Below are positions 46,510 to 57,948 of a DNA stretch of 64,000 nucleotides, piece by piece. Position 1 is the stretch's first letter. Every line of letters begins with the position of its first letter. The position numbers and the translations under genes were made by a program. Under the pieces are notes generated by a model that was given only the letters and a program-made list of their open reading frames with translations, was not told the origin of the DNA and searched no databases. This DNA is from Muscardinus avellanarius (lineage: Eukaryota > Chordata > Mammalia > Rodentia > Gliridae), in assembly GCA_963383645.1 (NCBI GenBank), contig OY726561.1, positions 31,848,826 to 31,912,825 of the forward strand, given 5' to 3'.

Positions 46510-48000
46510 ACTAACAGTGTACTCTAGTATTGTTCTCCAGCAGATTGATCCCTGGGGTAAAGAAAACATTCAGCAGTGAAAACTTTGAAGGAAATTTAGA
46601 ATGGCAACGCACAATAGATGATTTGAATACCAGCCAGAATTCCTCAAGCCCCTGTGCCAATATTAAGTAGAACTCGTTGATAACCAAAAGTGGTTAGTGG
46701 GACTTGACTCAGTGAATACATTGGCAAATGCAGCCTTCCTGGGATTGGGGTCTACTATTGCTATTTGAAGACTATTACTTGCCCGTAAATAGCTATGATT
46801 TAGAAAACTACCCACCCCGGCACTAACATAGTTCACTGTGTGAAAAAACAGACAGCTCACCATATGAGGTGAGTTAATATATGTAATTGGGGATATTGCA
46901 GGGGACAGTTGAAATCTTTGGAGGAAAAGTGGTTTACAAATTGAATACATTAATAATGAATATCATTACTTGTTTACTCAGGACATAAAGGACAAGGTGG
47001 AAGGATAAACGGCACCATGAGCTTTTGCAGCTCAAGAGGTGTTTTTCATATCTCTCATAATAAATACTTGCAGTAGGCATTAGCTTATAACTAAAAGTAT
47101 GTGCTAAGAGACTCCCCCAGAAGAGTTTGTCTTCTGACATGCTGAATTGCCCCAGGGTTGGTGGCAGCTTAATAAAACATGTGAGTGTTCAGCGTGGAGC
47201 TGTTAAGTTATTTATTCCACTTCTGATACTGCATGCATGAGCTGCCAGTGTTTGATGAATCACTGAAGAGAATGGGAGCTGACAAACAACTCTTCCTTTA
47301 GCGGCCGGTCACACTGACAGCATCAATAGAAAAACACATCATGGGTTCTAAAATGCCACATTTTTACCATTTACCCTGAATAAGACATGAAGCTCTTTAA
47401 GGAAAGCAGTAGTATGTTATCATTAAGGGCCAGCTGACAGAGAGGCGAGGGTGCTTTGAACTCTCTCAAGTCATCATTCTTAATTTCTTCTCTTCTTCGA
47501 TGGAAGGCCCACCCACATGGGCTCAGAGAAAGGCAGGAACTACTGCACCATTTAAAAATCTCATTGATAGATTGGTTTCATCAACACCCATCCTGGCTCC
47601 TGCCCATCGGGAGAAGCTCCTGTTCTCATTACTGTCCTAATGTGTATGGCTAACATTGTTCTCATGCAAATAGAATGACACCGAAGATAAGTGCCATGAA
47701 AATTCAATTTCCTCCAACCATCATTACCCCTTTTCTTTTAGTTATTCCCACTTCAATCTGCAGGAGGTAATGTGCGCAATCTGCTGGTACTTCTGCAAGA
47801 TGATTACTACATTTTAGAAATGAATTTCCCAGCACTAGGGGGTGTTTTAGCAGGTTCCCTGGTTTACCTGATATGGCCTTGGCAGCCCCATCCATACATG
47901 GTTCTCCCACAGTGGATCTCTACAATAGAGGATGCCTGGTTAGTAGAACTCATTATCCAGTCTGTTTTCTTCCTTAGTCACCACTGGCACCTATGGAAAT
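46510..48000. other. Large repeat-free high-complexity region
   Basis: Nearly 1.5 kb without a repeat. 47160-47340 holds 'tgcatgcatgagctgccagtg' and 'agcggccggtcacactgacag', where GCGGCCGG at 47301-47308 keeps CpGs. 47400-47690 and 47700-47990 are similarly complex. Short frames on both strands (for example 46663-46950 minus) have no known domain. It looks like a cluster of conserved noncoding elements, by texture only. Confidence 0.4.
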
Positions 48001-48258
48001 AGAAAAGGTGATTTGTTTAGTGTCATCTAGAAAGCAAAAATAAAATACATGCCTCCTTGTCCAAATAAAGGGATGAAATCTCCCTCAAGAGATGCATAAT
48101 AATCTTTCTCTGTAGTATGTGACTATACATGGATAATGTGATAAAGTAAACCTCAGGATAGCACATATCAATATATTTAAGTGATAAGAGTATAGAAGTG
48201 AATCCCTATGTGGGCTCTTAGCCTTAAAACCAAGAGAGTTGATAAGGAACAGTGCTCA

Positions 48259-48462
48259 GCCGGGTGTGGTGGCACACACTTTTAATCCCAGCATTTAGGA
48301 GGCTAAGACAGGAGGATCTCAGTTCAAGGACAGCCTCAGCTACTTAGTGAGGCTCTTTGCAACTCAGACCTCGTTTAAAAATAAAGAATAAAATATAGAG
48401 CTAGGAGTGTAGCTGAAAGGTAGAATGTTCCTGGGTTCCATCCCCAGTATCACAAAATATAA
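48259..48462 (+). mobile_element. Dimeric B1-ID SINE, group 1
   Basis: 'gccgggtgtggtggcacacac' through 'ctaggagtgtagctgaaaggtagaatg' to 'catccccagtatcac'. A short tail and a possible short duplication (atgctca-like) flank it. Confidence 0.92.
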
Positions 48463-48469
48463 AAAATAA

Positions 48470-50312
48470 ATTTCCATGCTCAATACCAGCCTTGATACTT
48501 AAGTTTCTTCAACATGTGAGTAAATATGGAAATATTTTATTGCCAGTGATTTCCCATGGTTAAAAACTTCTATGCATCTTTGAGATATCCTATAATTTCT
48601 TAATTAGTTGGGGAGTTGGCTGTAAAAAAAAATGAAGAGGTTGGGAAAAGAAGAGAGGCAGGGTATGATTAGAAAAATGCAGTTACCCAACAGAACAGAT
48701 TTCTGAACCCTGAACATGAAATGCCAATTAGGTTTTCTCCGATTCTTCTTTTTCTAACAGTCAGTGAAAAGTGCAACTGTACAAACCAAATCCTAACCAT
48801 ATTTTATAAATAAGATGATCTTTACTAGTGAATGAGAAAAATTCCTTAGATGGTAGCATTTTATATGCCACATGGACTAAACAAATTGTTTTAGCACTTC
48901 TTTGAAAGAAAATTTTATAATTATTTTTATAAACCTTTTCTTAGAAAACATGCATTTCCATTTATTAACATGTCCCTAAAGCTAGAGGTATTAATACAGT
49001 GAAAAACTGCAGGATACACCATGCATGTGGTTCACATGTGAACAGACGCCAACACACATCCAGAAAATCATATTTGAGCTAGAGTTTTAGTGTTGCTTCT
49101 TCAAGTTAGAAAGAGAGTATATAATTATTGTATTCTTAGCATGTAATTACACAGGAGTTCCAGTTCATGTTGACCTTGAGAAATACTGATACTGTAATTT
49201 TAAGCTAAAAAGTACAACTTGAGTGTGAAATGTATGTTGATTTTGAACTGCTTGCATTGTGAGTTTGCTCTCCTGAAGAATCGCCCATTACTATGATAAT
49301 TTCCTATGGAATTAGAATATGTAAAGTGTTATTAAAGCATCCTTTATGACTGAATGGTTAACTGGTTAGGTAGATAGGTAAAAGAATGAGTCCTCCAGTG
49401 GCTTGGAAGGAGCTACTAATTACAGCCCTCCCTGTAAGCCTCATGGCTTGCTCTTCTCAGACAGATAGAGCCAGTAGAGCATGACCACCCAGGGCACATG
49501 GTCCCAGAGGGTTAGCTGTTTGTTTAGGTGTTGAGAAAAACACATTATGAGTGTAATAATAATTATGCATTTGGAATTAGAACTTTGCATCTGTAACACA
49601 AAGTTCCATCTTGCATGTAATGCAACCTCAGCACCATTTTTATGATTGTCATTTGCATATGGCTCAGTACAGGAATATTTAACTATAGACTTCACTTGAC
49701 TCTGATGCCACAGTTGTTAATTTGGTATATCTGAGTGTTCTCTATGAACACTCTTCAAGCAATATTTGGACTCTTCATTAGGGACAGGGGTGTGTATGCA
49801 CTCTTTAATTGATATTCAAACCAAGTTTAAAGATTACAAATTATGTTCAGTAGTGAAAAATATTTGAATTCATTTATTGAGATAGTCATTTCATGGTCCC
49901 TTGTTTAAAGTTTTTAAAATATAGCACAAAGATATTCTGTTTGAGTTAATTTAAGAAATCAGACATAGAAATGTGCAACTCAATTTAAAAATCAACATGT
50001 TAACTTTTATTCACTCTGAGATGTTTTCTGAAAGTACATTTCCCTTCTGTGTATCTCTCATGACAAGTAGTTGTAGTTCCAGTCCCTCATTCCCTTTTGC
50101 CCTCTTACTCTTTTTATATCTTGCACATTTTTTGTTACCATAGTTCTTCACAGAAACATATACCTTTCTTTCTGAAAAAGGATATTCTGTATAATTCTCA
50201 AATTAATATCTTCATCCAAATTATATGAAGAGTTATGGTCTGACAATAATGTAGCAACATAAATTTCCTAATGTAAATTCAATTGTATCAATAATGTGCT
50301 TAAGAATATAAT
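48470..50312. other. Unique sequence
   Basis: No interspersed repeat recognised. 49000-49090 and 49380-49700 are more complex and could be conserved noncoding DNA ('gcatgaccacccagggcacatgg', 'catttgcatatggctcag', which includes an octamer-like ATTTGCAT). The rest is AT-rich. Confidence 0.4.
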
Positions 50313-50315
50313 ATA

Positions 50316-50520
50316 TTTTTTTGGTACTGGGGATGGAACCCAGGGGCATTCTACCTTCGAGCTACACCAACAGCCCTATGCTTTATTCTTTATTTTGAAA
50401 CAGGGTCTCACTGAGTTGCAAAGGGCCTCACTAAGTAGCTGAGGCTGTCCAGGAACCTGCAATCCTCCTGTCTCAACCTCCCAAATGCTGAGATTACAAG
50501 CATGCACCACCACACACAAC
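50316..50520 (-). mobile_element. Dimeric B1-ID SINE, group 1
   Basis: A reverse copy with 'ggtactggggatggaacccaggggcattctaccttcgagctacacc', the linker 'tttattctttattttgaaacaggg', and the end 'caccaccacacac'. Confidence 0.93.
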
Positions 50521-51637
50521 AGAAGATATTTTTTTTAAAGGAGATAGAGGTATAATGTCTTCTAGAAATTGATGTGTAAAATTAGTTTGCTTATCAGATC
50601 CTAACTTGGGACATTTACAAATACTAATTCATGTTTTTTAATATTAAAAAAACAAAATCTATGACAGAAAAAAAATCCTCCATGAAACATGATAGGTGAA
50701 AAGTAAATCTGCTTCAAGATGAATCTCATGTTCATACCAGTAACAATATCATAGTATGTATTTGTACTGTATTTTATTTTCACTACTTAAATTTGGAAAA
50801 CTTTGGATGCTATGAATTTATCATTCTGAATGGAAGATGTATTATTAACATAAAACTTGGCTCAGTAAGAATTAACCTAGCATATTTAAAGATCCTGCAT
50901 ACAAAAAGTGAAAATACAGTGATTAGCTAGGAAAAGAGTTACCATTGTCTTCTGTGTTTAATTAAAATAGCTTGCAGGCAGATCAGCAACTGTTTCCATA
51001 GGCAAGATCCAAGAAATATCATGTGATTGATGCCAAGTTCTGTGTCTTAATGAATTCTTGAAACTTGCAGAATGGAAACAGAACACACCTGCTCTGTGTC
51101 ACTCTTTCTGTGATTAAAGGTGATGTTGCAAAGATGATTAAAAGAAATCTCTCCCTATATGAATTAAATAACTTGTCCTTTATAAATTTGATATATTTCT
51201 TTTTTCCTTAACAAGTCATCAGGGATTTAAAGCACTGAGGCCAGGTGTGGGAAAATTGGCACTAGAGGTGGGGATACATTCAGAATTCTACCTTGTAGCT
51301 ATATATAGGAATATTATTTGGGAAGTTTCAGTAAAAGTTGGTGTTATAAATTTCTCTTTTTTGAATCCTATTCAATGGTGTAGTAATTCTACTTTTAGTA
51401 ATTCTTGGTACTAATGATGTTTGTTAGCTTTTTAGATATATGCGATTACGATAATCTTCTTACCATTTAAACATGGGCCCAGAATAAAGAGCCTATACAT
51501 AACTTTTACAAATGTTATTTTACATGATATAGATTGTCTGCACCTTTCTAATTGTTCATGTAAGGCAGAAGCTTAGCTGGTTCTAATAGTAGTCCTGCCC
51601 ATCATCTACTGATATTTCAAAGAGATTACAATAATCC
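50521..51637. other. Unique sequence
   Basis: No repeat recognised. 50930-51130 ('cttgcaggcagatcagcaactg', 'aagatccaagaaatatcatgtgattg') is a candidate conserved noncoding block. Confidence 0.4.
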
Positions 51638-51760
51638 AGTTTAAAGTCAGGTATTGTGATTTCTCCCTCATGGTTTTTATTGCTGATAATTGCTTTGACT
51701 ATTCTGGGTTTTTGTTGTTCCAAATGAATTTAATGACTGATTTTCTTATTTTCTCCTCTC

Positions 51761-51838
<78 letters not shown>

Positions 51839-53340
51839 CTGGGGTTCCTGGAAGCCCTTCTACCTCCAGGCTACACTCCCAGACCTACTTTTACATTTTT
51901 ATTTAGAAACAGGGTCTCCTAAGCCAGCGCGCGTGGCTGGCTTCGAACCTGTGCGATCCTCCTGTCTCAGCCTCCCAAGCGTGGGGATTACAAGTGTGCG
52001 CCACCACGCCCGGCAATGACTGATTTTTCTATATATATGTGAAGAATGACTTTAGAGAATTAATATGCATTTTGTTGAATCTATAAACCACTTTTGGAAG
52101 AATGGCCATTTTGATATTTATTCTGCTTATCCAAGAACATGGAAGAACTTTCCTTTTCTTGAAGTCTTCTTTGATTTATTTTTTTCAAATGTTTTATAAT
52201 TGTCTTTGTAGAGGTCTTTTATCTCCATGGTTAGGTTTATTCCTAAGTATTTTAATTTTGGGAGGATATCCTGACAGTGTTTTTCCAGGATATTCTGGAA
52301 GTGTTTTTCTGGATTTCTTTTTCAGTAGATTTATGGTTGGCATACAGGAAAGATTCTGATTTTTTAATATTGATTTTGTATAGAGACACTTTGCTGAATT
52401 TGCTGAACAGTTCTATAAGCCTTTTGGTTGAGTTTGTTGGGTCTCCTAAGGATAGTATCTTGTCATCTACAAATAAAGATAATTTTGATTCTTCTTTTTC
52501 TATTTGTACTCCTTTGATTTCTTTTCTTGCCTTATTGCTTTGATTAGAGTCTCAAGTACCATATTGAAAAGATGTAGTGATAATGGAAATCCTTGTCTTG
52601 TTCCTGTTTTTAGGAGGATTTCTCACATTTTTTACCCATTTTATATAATGTTGGCTGTGGGGCTATTATAGATTACCTTTATCTTGTTGGGGTGTTTACA
52701 TTCTATTCTGATTCTCTGCAGTGCTATTAGCATAAATGGGTTGGATTTTGTTGGTATCATTTTTTTAGTATTTATTGAAATGATCATGTGATTTTTGTCT
52801 TTAGATCTGTTTATGTCATGAATTACATGGATTGATTTTCAAATGTTGAACCAGCCTTGCATTCCTAGGATGAAACCTACTTGGTCTTGGTGTATGATTT
52901 TCTTGGTGTAGTTTTGAGTGTGTGCTGCAAGTATTTTGTTTCATAGTTTTGTGTCTAAATTCATCAACAATATAAGCCCGTAGTTTTCTTTCCTTGAGCT
53001 GTCTTTATTTGGTTTTGGTATTAATGTGATTTTGGCTTCATAGAATATATTTGAGAAAATCCTGTTTCTTTCTATTTTATGAAATAGATTGAGTAGCATT
53101 GGGATTAGCTCTTTTATAAAGTTTTTATAAAATTCATTTGGGAAACTGTCAATCCTGGGCTTTTGTTTGATGGTAGGCTCTTTATTGATGCTTCAATCTG
53201 TTTGATTGCTCTTGGTTAGTTTAAAATTTTTGTACCTTATTTACTCAGTTTAAGAAGGTTGTATTTATCTAGAAAGTTGTCACTTTCTTTCAATTATTTT
53301 ATTTTGTGTAGTATAGTTTTTAAATAATCCAGTGATGAAC
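51638..53340 (-). mobile_element. L1 ORF2 fragment (reverse transcriptase region), broken
   Basis: Read on the minus strand it covers ORF2 from the region before the catalytic centre to the segment rich in 'atcaaaatggccattcttccaaaa'. The catalytic motif is readable: bases 52462-52473, reversed, encode F-V-D-D within LSLFVDDKILS. Stops break the frame. Both element ends are missing. A group 3 SINE splits it at 51749-52014, and a 24-bp unit near 52264-52311 is doubled. Confidence 0.85.
51749..52014 (-). mobile_element. Dimeric B1-ID SINE with (CT)n tail, group 3
   Basis: The tail is now an 84-nt pyrimidine run (51749-51832) with pure (CT) from 51771. The body has 'ggttcctggaagcccttctacctcc' and 'taagccagcgcgcgtggctggc'. 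The target duplication AATGACTGATTTT(T)CT is at 51732-51746 and 52015-52030, so it inserted into the L1. Confidence 0.95.
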
Positions 53341-53344
53341 ATTG

Positions 53345-53858
53345 TGTTCTAGGCCATTGATTTCACAAAGCTGTGCATTTTTAAATGCCTTAAACATGGA
53401 GATCAACTATAATTGCTGCATCTCTTTTAAATCTTCCTGTTGTTGTTTGCAGAGTTATTTGTTATTTTTCTGAGTATTTTTCATAATTTAAAATTATATC
53501 TTTATGCATATTTATTTAACATGTGTTTTCAACTTGGCCTACATTTCTGGGTTACTAACTTTAATACTTATACACAGTTTGGAGTTCTGAATATGAGCTC
53601 AAGAAAAGTGTTTTATAAGCATTTAACAAAAGATTATTTAACTAAATATTGTACCATTATGCTTAAAAAACTCATCTATATTTAAAACATTTCTGGCATA
53701 ATCAAAATGTTTTCCTTTTTTCCCCTTTTAATAACGCATTTAAATGGTTTGCTATGTGCTGTTTCAATACAAGCATACATTCTATAATCAGGCCAAACAT
53801 ATCTATCTCCTCAAATATTTATCACAACTTTATTAAAACATTTAAAATTCTTTCTTTA
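53345..53858. other. AT-rich unique sequence
   Basis: Directly downstream of the L1 fragment. No further repeat or exon recognised. The 81-residue frame at 53440-53685 is AT-driven. Confidence 0.45.
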
Positions 53859-54033
53859 AGCCAGCCGTGGTGCCACACACTTGTAATCCCTGCCCTTGGG
53901 AGGCAGAGACAGGAGGATTGCGCAGGTTCACTGGCTTAAGAGACCCTGTTTCCAAATAAAAATATAAGAATAGTTCTGGGAGTGTGGCTCGGAGTTAGAA
54001 GGGTTTCCAGGAACCCCAGTACCATCCCCCAAA
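53859..54033 (+). mobile_element. Dimeric B1-ID SINE, group 3
   Basis: A forward copy with 'gccagccgtggtgccacac', 'cactggcttaagagaccctgtttcc' and 'agaagggtttccaggaaccccagtacc'. The flanking 'aaaattctttcttta' and 'aaaataattctttcattt' may be the duplication. Confidence 0.93.
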
Positions 54034-54710
54034 ATAATTCTTTCATTTAGCTTTCTGAGATAAATAGTACATACTTTTGCTTTATAATTATTCTCCTATG
54101 CAGAGCATGCCAAAAGTTCTCTTAAAAAATGGATGGATAGCTAAAAAGACATATACATGGATAACTATGGCTATATTAATAAGCATAGAATTTTCTTTTT
54201 GAATTATAATGTGGTCATGTCAACTAGATATTTCATCAACTCTTCACTGTATGTGGAGAGTAGGGTAAAAGTAGCCACTGGAATCTAGAAATAGATATAG
54301 AATAAGTGCTATGTAAATGTCAGTATTCTGGCTATGATATGGTTTTATAAGAAGAAACTATTAATGGGTGGAGACTAGATAAAAGTTACAGTGGTGTCTC
54401 TATTATTTCTTTTAACTGCATATGAATATATAATCATCTCAAAATAAAAATTTAATAAAAAAGTGCTTAACACTGATATTTGAGCTAAACCAGATGTAGA
54501 AAATGAAATATTTAACAAATCTTTTTATGATAATTTTTGGAGTGGGGACATTCTGTATCCATAATTTATATATTAAAAGAATTGGACTTGCAAGGATAAA
54601 TTTTTAAAAAATCAGAGATAATATGTTACTAGGTTGAATTTTAACATGTAAATTTGTGATTTTTTTACATTGTCGACTCCTGTATTGTTGCAAATTTATT
54701 TTATTATTAT
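54034..54710. other. AT-rich unique sequence
   Basis: No repeat or exon recognised. A weak L1-like phrase ('tgaatatataatcatctcaaaataaaaattt') near 54420 is too short to call. Confidence 0.4.
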
Positions 54711-54796
54711 TTTTGTTGTTATTGTGTTGGGAATTGGAACAAGGACCTTATGCATGCTAGGAAACCTACTACTTAGCTACAGCTACAGCACCTATT
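54711..54796 (-). repeat. ID-like SINE monomer
   Basis: 'gttgggaattggaacaaggaccttatgcatgctaggaaacc..cttagctacagc' matches the reversed ID consensus. The T-rich left side is its tail. No B1 half. Confidence 0.7.
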
Positions 54797-55136
54797 TCTA
54801 TAAATTAGTGGCAGTATAATTAACATAAAGAATAGTAAAAACAAATCCAGCAAGTTGAATTCTTACAAACTAAATACTGTGTTATAACCACTGTGTAACC
54901 AGGAGTGAGATCATGAAACAGACCTTGACAATTACTGCAGACCTTCTTTTCTTATCTCAGTGCCAACAACCTGACGCAAAAGTGCCTCAGTCTTATCTTC
55001 CAGAACTTTGTATGGAGATTCTTTTATCCCCACTTTTTCTGTTTTACAATAATGGCAATATTTGGCAGAGCAGTATTTATAGTGTTTGTTCTTAACCTAG
55101 ATTTGATATTTGTTGATTTTTGCTGCTATCTCTTTT

Positions 55137-55340
55137 TTATTTATTAATTTATTTTGGTACTGGGAATTGAATACAAGTCTATTCAACCTATGAACTATAC
55201 TCCCAGATCTTTTTATTTTTTATTCTGAATCAGAGTTTCACTTTGGTGCAGAGGTTCTCCCTAAGTTGCTGAGACCAGTCTCAAACCTGCTACCATTCAA
55301 TCTTAGCCTCACACTGGGATTACAGGCCTGCCCTACTATT
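55137..55340 (-). mobile_element. Dimeric B1-ID SINE, diverged
   Basis: A reverse copy with 'ttggtactgggaattgaatacaagtctattc', a linker, and a B1 half ending near 'gattacaggcctgccc'. The pyrimidine tract that follows is at its B1 (5') end, so it is not the SINE tail. Confidence 0.85.
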
Positions 55341-55358
55341 TGCAGCAGCTTGTTGATA

Positions 55359-55394
55359 TCTCTTCTCTTCTCTTCTCTTCTCTTCTCTTCTCTT

Positions 55395-55430
<36 letters not shown>

Positions 55431-55494
55431 CTCCCTCCCTCCCCCCTCCCTCTCTCCTCCCTCTCTCTCTCTCCCTCTCTCTCTCTTTCTCTCT
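55359..55494. repeat. 136-nt homopyrimidine tract
   Basis: An unbroken C/T run: (TCTTC)8 at 55361-55400, (TC)n to about 55428, then CCCT- and CT-rich blocks to 55494. It explains the serine/leucine and arginine/glutamate 'proteins' seen in this region's frames. Prone to intramolecular triplex (H-DNA). Confidence 0.93.
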
Positions 55495-55854
55495 GCCACC
55501 AGTTGAAAGTTATTAACAGGTGTTGATAGTTCATCCATAAATATCCAGCACAAATCTTCTAAGCACATGAACATTCTTCTACATAACCTCATATACTCAA
55601 GGTATTTGCTATGAATTCAACAAATCTATCATTTTAAATATACACATTATATTTTCTAACCCAAGATTGAATTCAAAATTATGCATTATTTTGGTTATTG
55701 AGTTTCTCAATCTGTTTTTTTCCCTCTCTCTCTTTAACTAGAAAAATTTCCAGCATAATTTTTTGCTTCATGATAGAGAAGCTTTTAATCAGTTTAGTCA
55801 TTTTTTTTAATGAAAAGGCATCTCCAAATGCAGGCATGTCCCACAGAACAAGTT

Positions 55855-55985
55855 AGAAAACAGGTGATCTGGTGATCAGTTCATTGGACTTACAGTTTAA
55901 AACCTTGTGACCACACTCTTAACAAATTTGGGCAAATCTATTGGGCTCTTTAGGCCTTAACTTCCTTATTTTTCAAATGAACTGA
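55855..55985 (+). repeat. MIR-like SINE fragment
   Basis: 'ttgtgaccacactcttaacaaatttgggcaaatct' and 'ggccttaacttccttatttttcaaatgaa' follow the MIR core (tgtgaccttgggcaagt... then cctcagtttcctcatctgtaaaatg). Diverged. Confidence 0.55.
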
Positions 55986-56507
55986 TTGGCTTATTTTTCA
56001 GTGTGAAATTGTATTGTGTTTATTCAAGCATCTTTTTTATCCTTGTTACCATATATGTAGCTGGTATTTCTACTGTGGAACAGAAAATTGCATCATCACT
56101 TGGTTACTACTATGGATGGAGTACTCGTGGTACTGTCTTAGGAATTTTAACCAGGGTTGCCAAAGGATATCTGAACATTGTCAAAAGAAAGTATACAGTA
56201 TATATTCTAAACAAATTATTTAATCTGAAGCTTCTATGATGTTAAAATATCTTTTGAGGAATGGAGTGTCCTCACAAACAAATATTCTCTATTGTATATC
56301 CTCACAGGCTGCTTGAAAACTTTTCTTCTTTCCATAAATTCCAAGCATAACATGTACTTCTGGAGTAATAATAGAGTAATATGTATACAGTGTATACAGT
56401 TAAACTTATTTGTGTATTGGTTTTCCTATATATTTAATTTCATTAATATTTACTATACTCTCCAAAATATAGTTTTCTGCATAATTTTAGGGATGTATGG
56501 CAATGTT
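55986..56507. other. Unique sequence upstream of the L1
   Basis: No repeat recognised. Short frames at 56003-56239 overlap one another in different frames and are not supported. Confidence 0.4.
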
Positions 56508-56810
56508 AGAAAATATTTGAAAATTTCCTTTGCTGCACAGAAGTTATTTATTTTAATGTATTCTCATGTGTTAATACTCATTTTAATTTCTTGTGCCTTT
56601 GGGGACTTGTTGAGGAAATTTTACCCATGCCTATATGTTGGAGTGTTGGTACTATGCTCTCTTCAAGTAATTGCAAGGTCTTTGGTCTTATATCCAGGTT
56701 TTTAATCTAGTTTGAATTGACATTTCTGCAGGGTGAGAAAGTGGAGTTTATTTCCATTTTTCTGTATATGGATAACAAGTTTTGCCAACATCATTTGTTG
56801 AGGAGGTTAT

Positions 56811-57008
56811 CTTTTTTTTTTTGGTGGTACTGGGGTTCCTGGAAGCCCTTCTACCTCTGGGCTACACTCCTAGACCATATATAGATATATATTTATTTGG
56901 AAACAGGGTCTTACTTAAGCCAACGTGGCTGGCTTCGAACCAGCATGATCCTCCTGTCTCTGCCTCCCAAGCGCAGAGATTACAATCATGCACCACCACA
57001 CCTGTTTT
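56811..57008 (-). mobile_element. Dimeric B1-ID SINE, group 3
   Basis: A T-rich tail, then 'ggtggtactggggttcctggaagccc', 'taagccaacgtggctggcttcgaacc', ending 'caccacacctg'. It is inserted in the inverted arm of the L1, whose text resumes at 'tatagtgtatttttggcac'. Confidence 0.94.
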
Positions 57009-57727
57009 ATAGTGTATTTTTGGCACTTTTGTCAAAAAAAAATTGGCTACAAGAGTGTAGATTTACTTCTGATTATTTTATTCTACTCCATTGGTCTGTT
57101 TTTGTGCCAATACCATGCTGTTTTATGACTATATCTTTGTAATATAATTTGAAGTCAGGTATTGTGATGCTTTTTGAATGGTTTTTATTACTGAAAATTA
57201 TTTTGGGTATTTTTATTTTTTTATTCCAAATAAATTTGAGGACTGATTTTTCTATATCTGTAAAAATGACTTAGTATTTTAATGAGTATTACATTTAATC
57301 TGTATATCAGTTTTGGAAGAATGGCCATTTTGAGGATATTTATTTTTTCTATTCAAAAGCATGGGGAGTCTTTCCAATTTCTAAAATCTTATTCAATTTC
57401 TTTTTCAAAGTTTTATACTTTTTCTTGTAGAGGTCTTTTATCTCCTTGGTTAGGTTTATTCCTGAGAGTTTGGGGGTAATTGTGAGTGGAAATGTTTTCT
57501 GCATTTCTTTTTCAGTGGATTTATTGTTGGCATCTAGAAAAGCTTCTGACTTTTTTAGGGTTGATTATTGTGGAGCAAAATAAGTTGTCAGGAGCCTCTA
57601 CAGAGAGCTGACAGAATGGGAGGTTTTTGCTAGATATTTCTGTGATAGAGGACTAATATCTAGAATACACAAATAACTCAAGAAAATCTCCATAAAAAAT
57701 AACCCAATCAAAAATGAGCAAGTGAAC

Positions 57728-57948
57728 TGGGTGTGGTGGTGCATGCTTGTAATTACAGTACTTTGGAGGCTGAAACAGGAGGATAATATGTTTGTGTTCA
57801 GCCTCAGCTACTTAGGGAGTACTCCACAACTTAGTGAGACCCTGTTTCAAAATAAAGAATAAAAAATGGGGCTGGTGGTATAGCTAGGTTGTAGAATGCC
57901 CTTGGGTTCAATCCCCAGTAACACTAAAATAAAATAAAATAAAATAAG
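57728..57948 (+). mobile_element. Dimeric B1-ID SINE, group 1
   Basis: 'actgggtgtggtggtgcatgc' to 'ggctggtggtatagctaggttgtagaatgcccttggg', with an (AAAAT)n tail. It is inserted in the forward arm of the L1, with flanks 'gagcaagtgaact' and 'aaggatgtaaact'. Confidence 0.92.

Noticed and set aside
55238..55592. Arg/Glu-rich and Ser/Leu-rich frames on both strands
   Set aside because: Translation of the homopyrimidine tract. Simple-sequence artefact.
56292..56705. 137-codon plus-strand frame
   Set aside because: Its second half lies in the inverted L1 arm read on the wrong strand.
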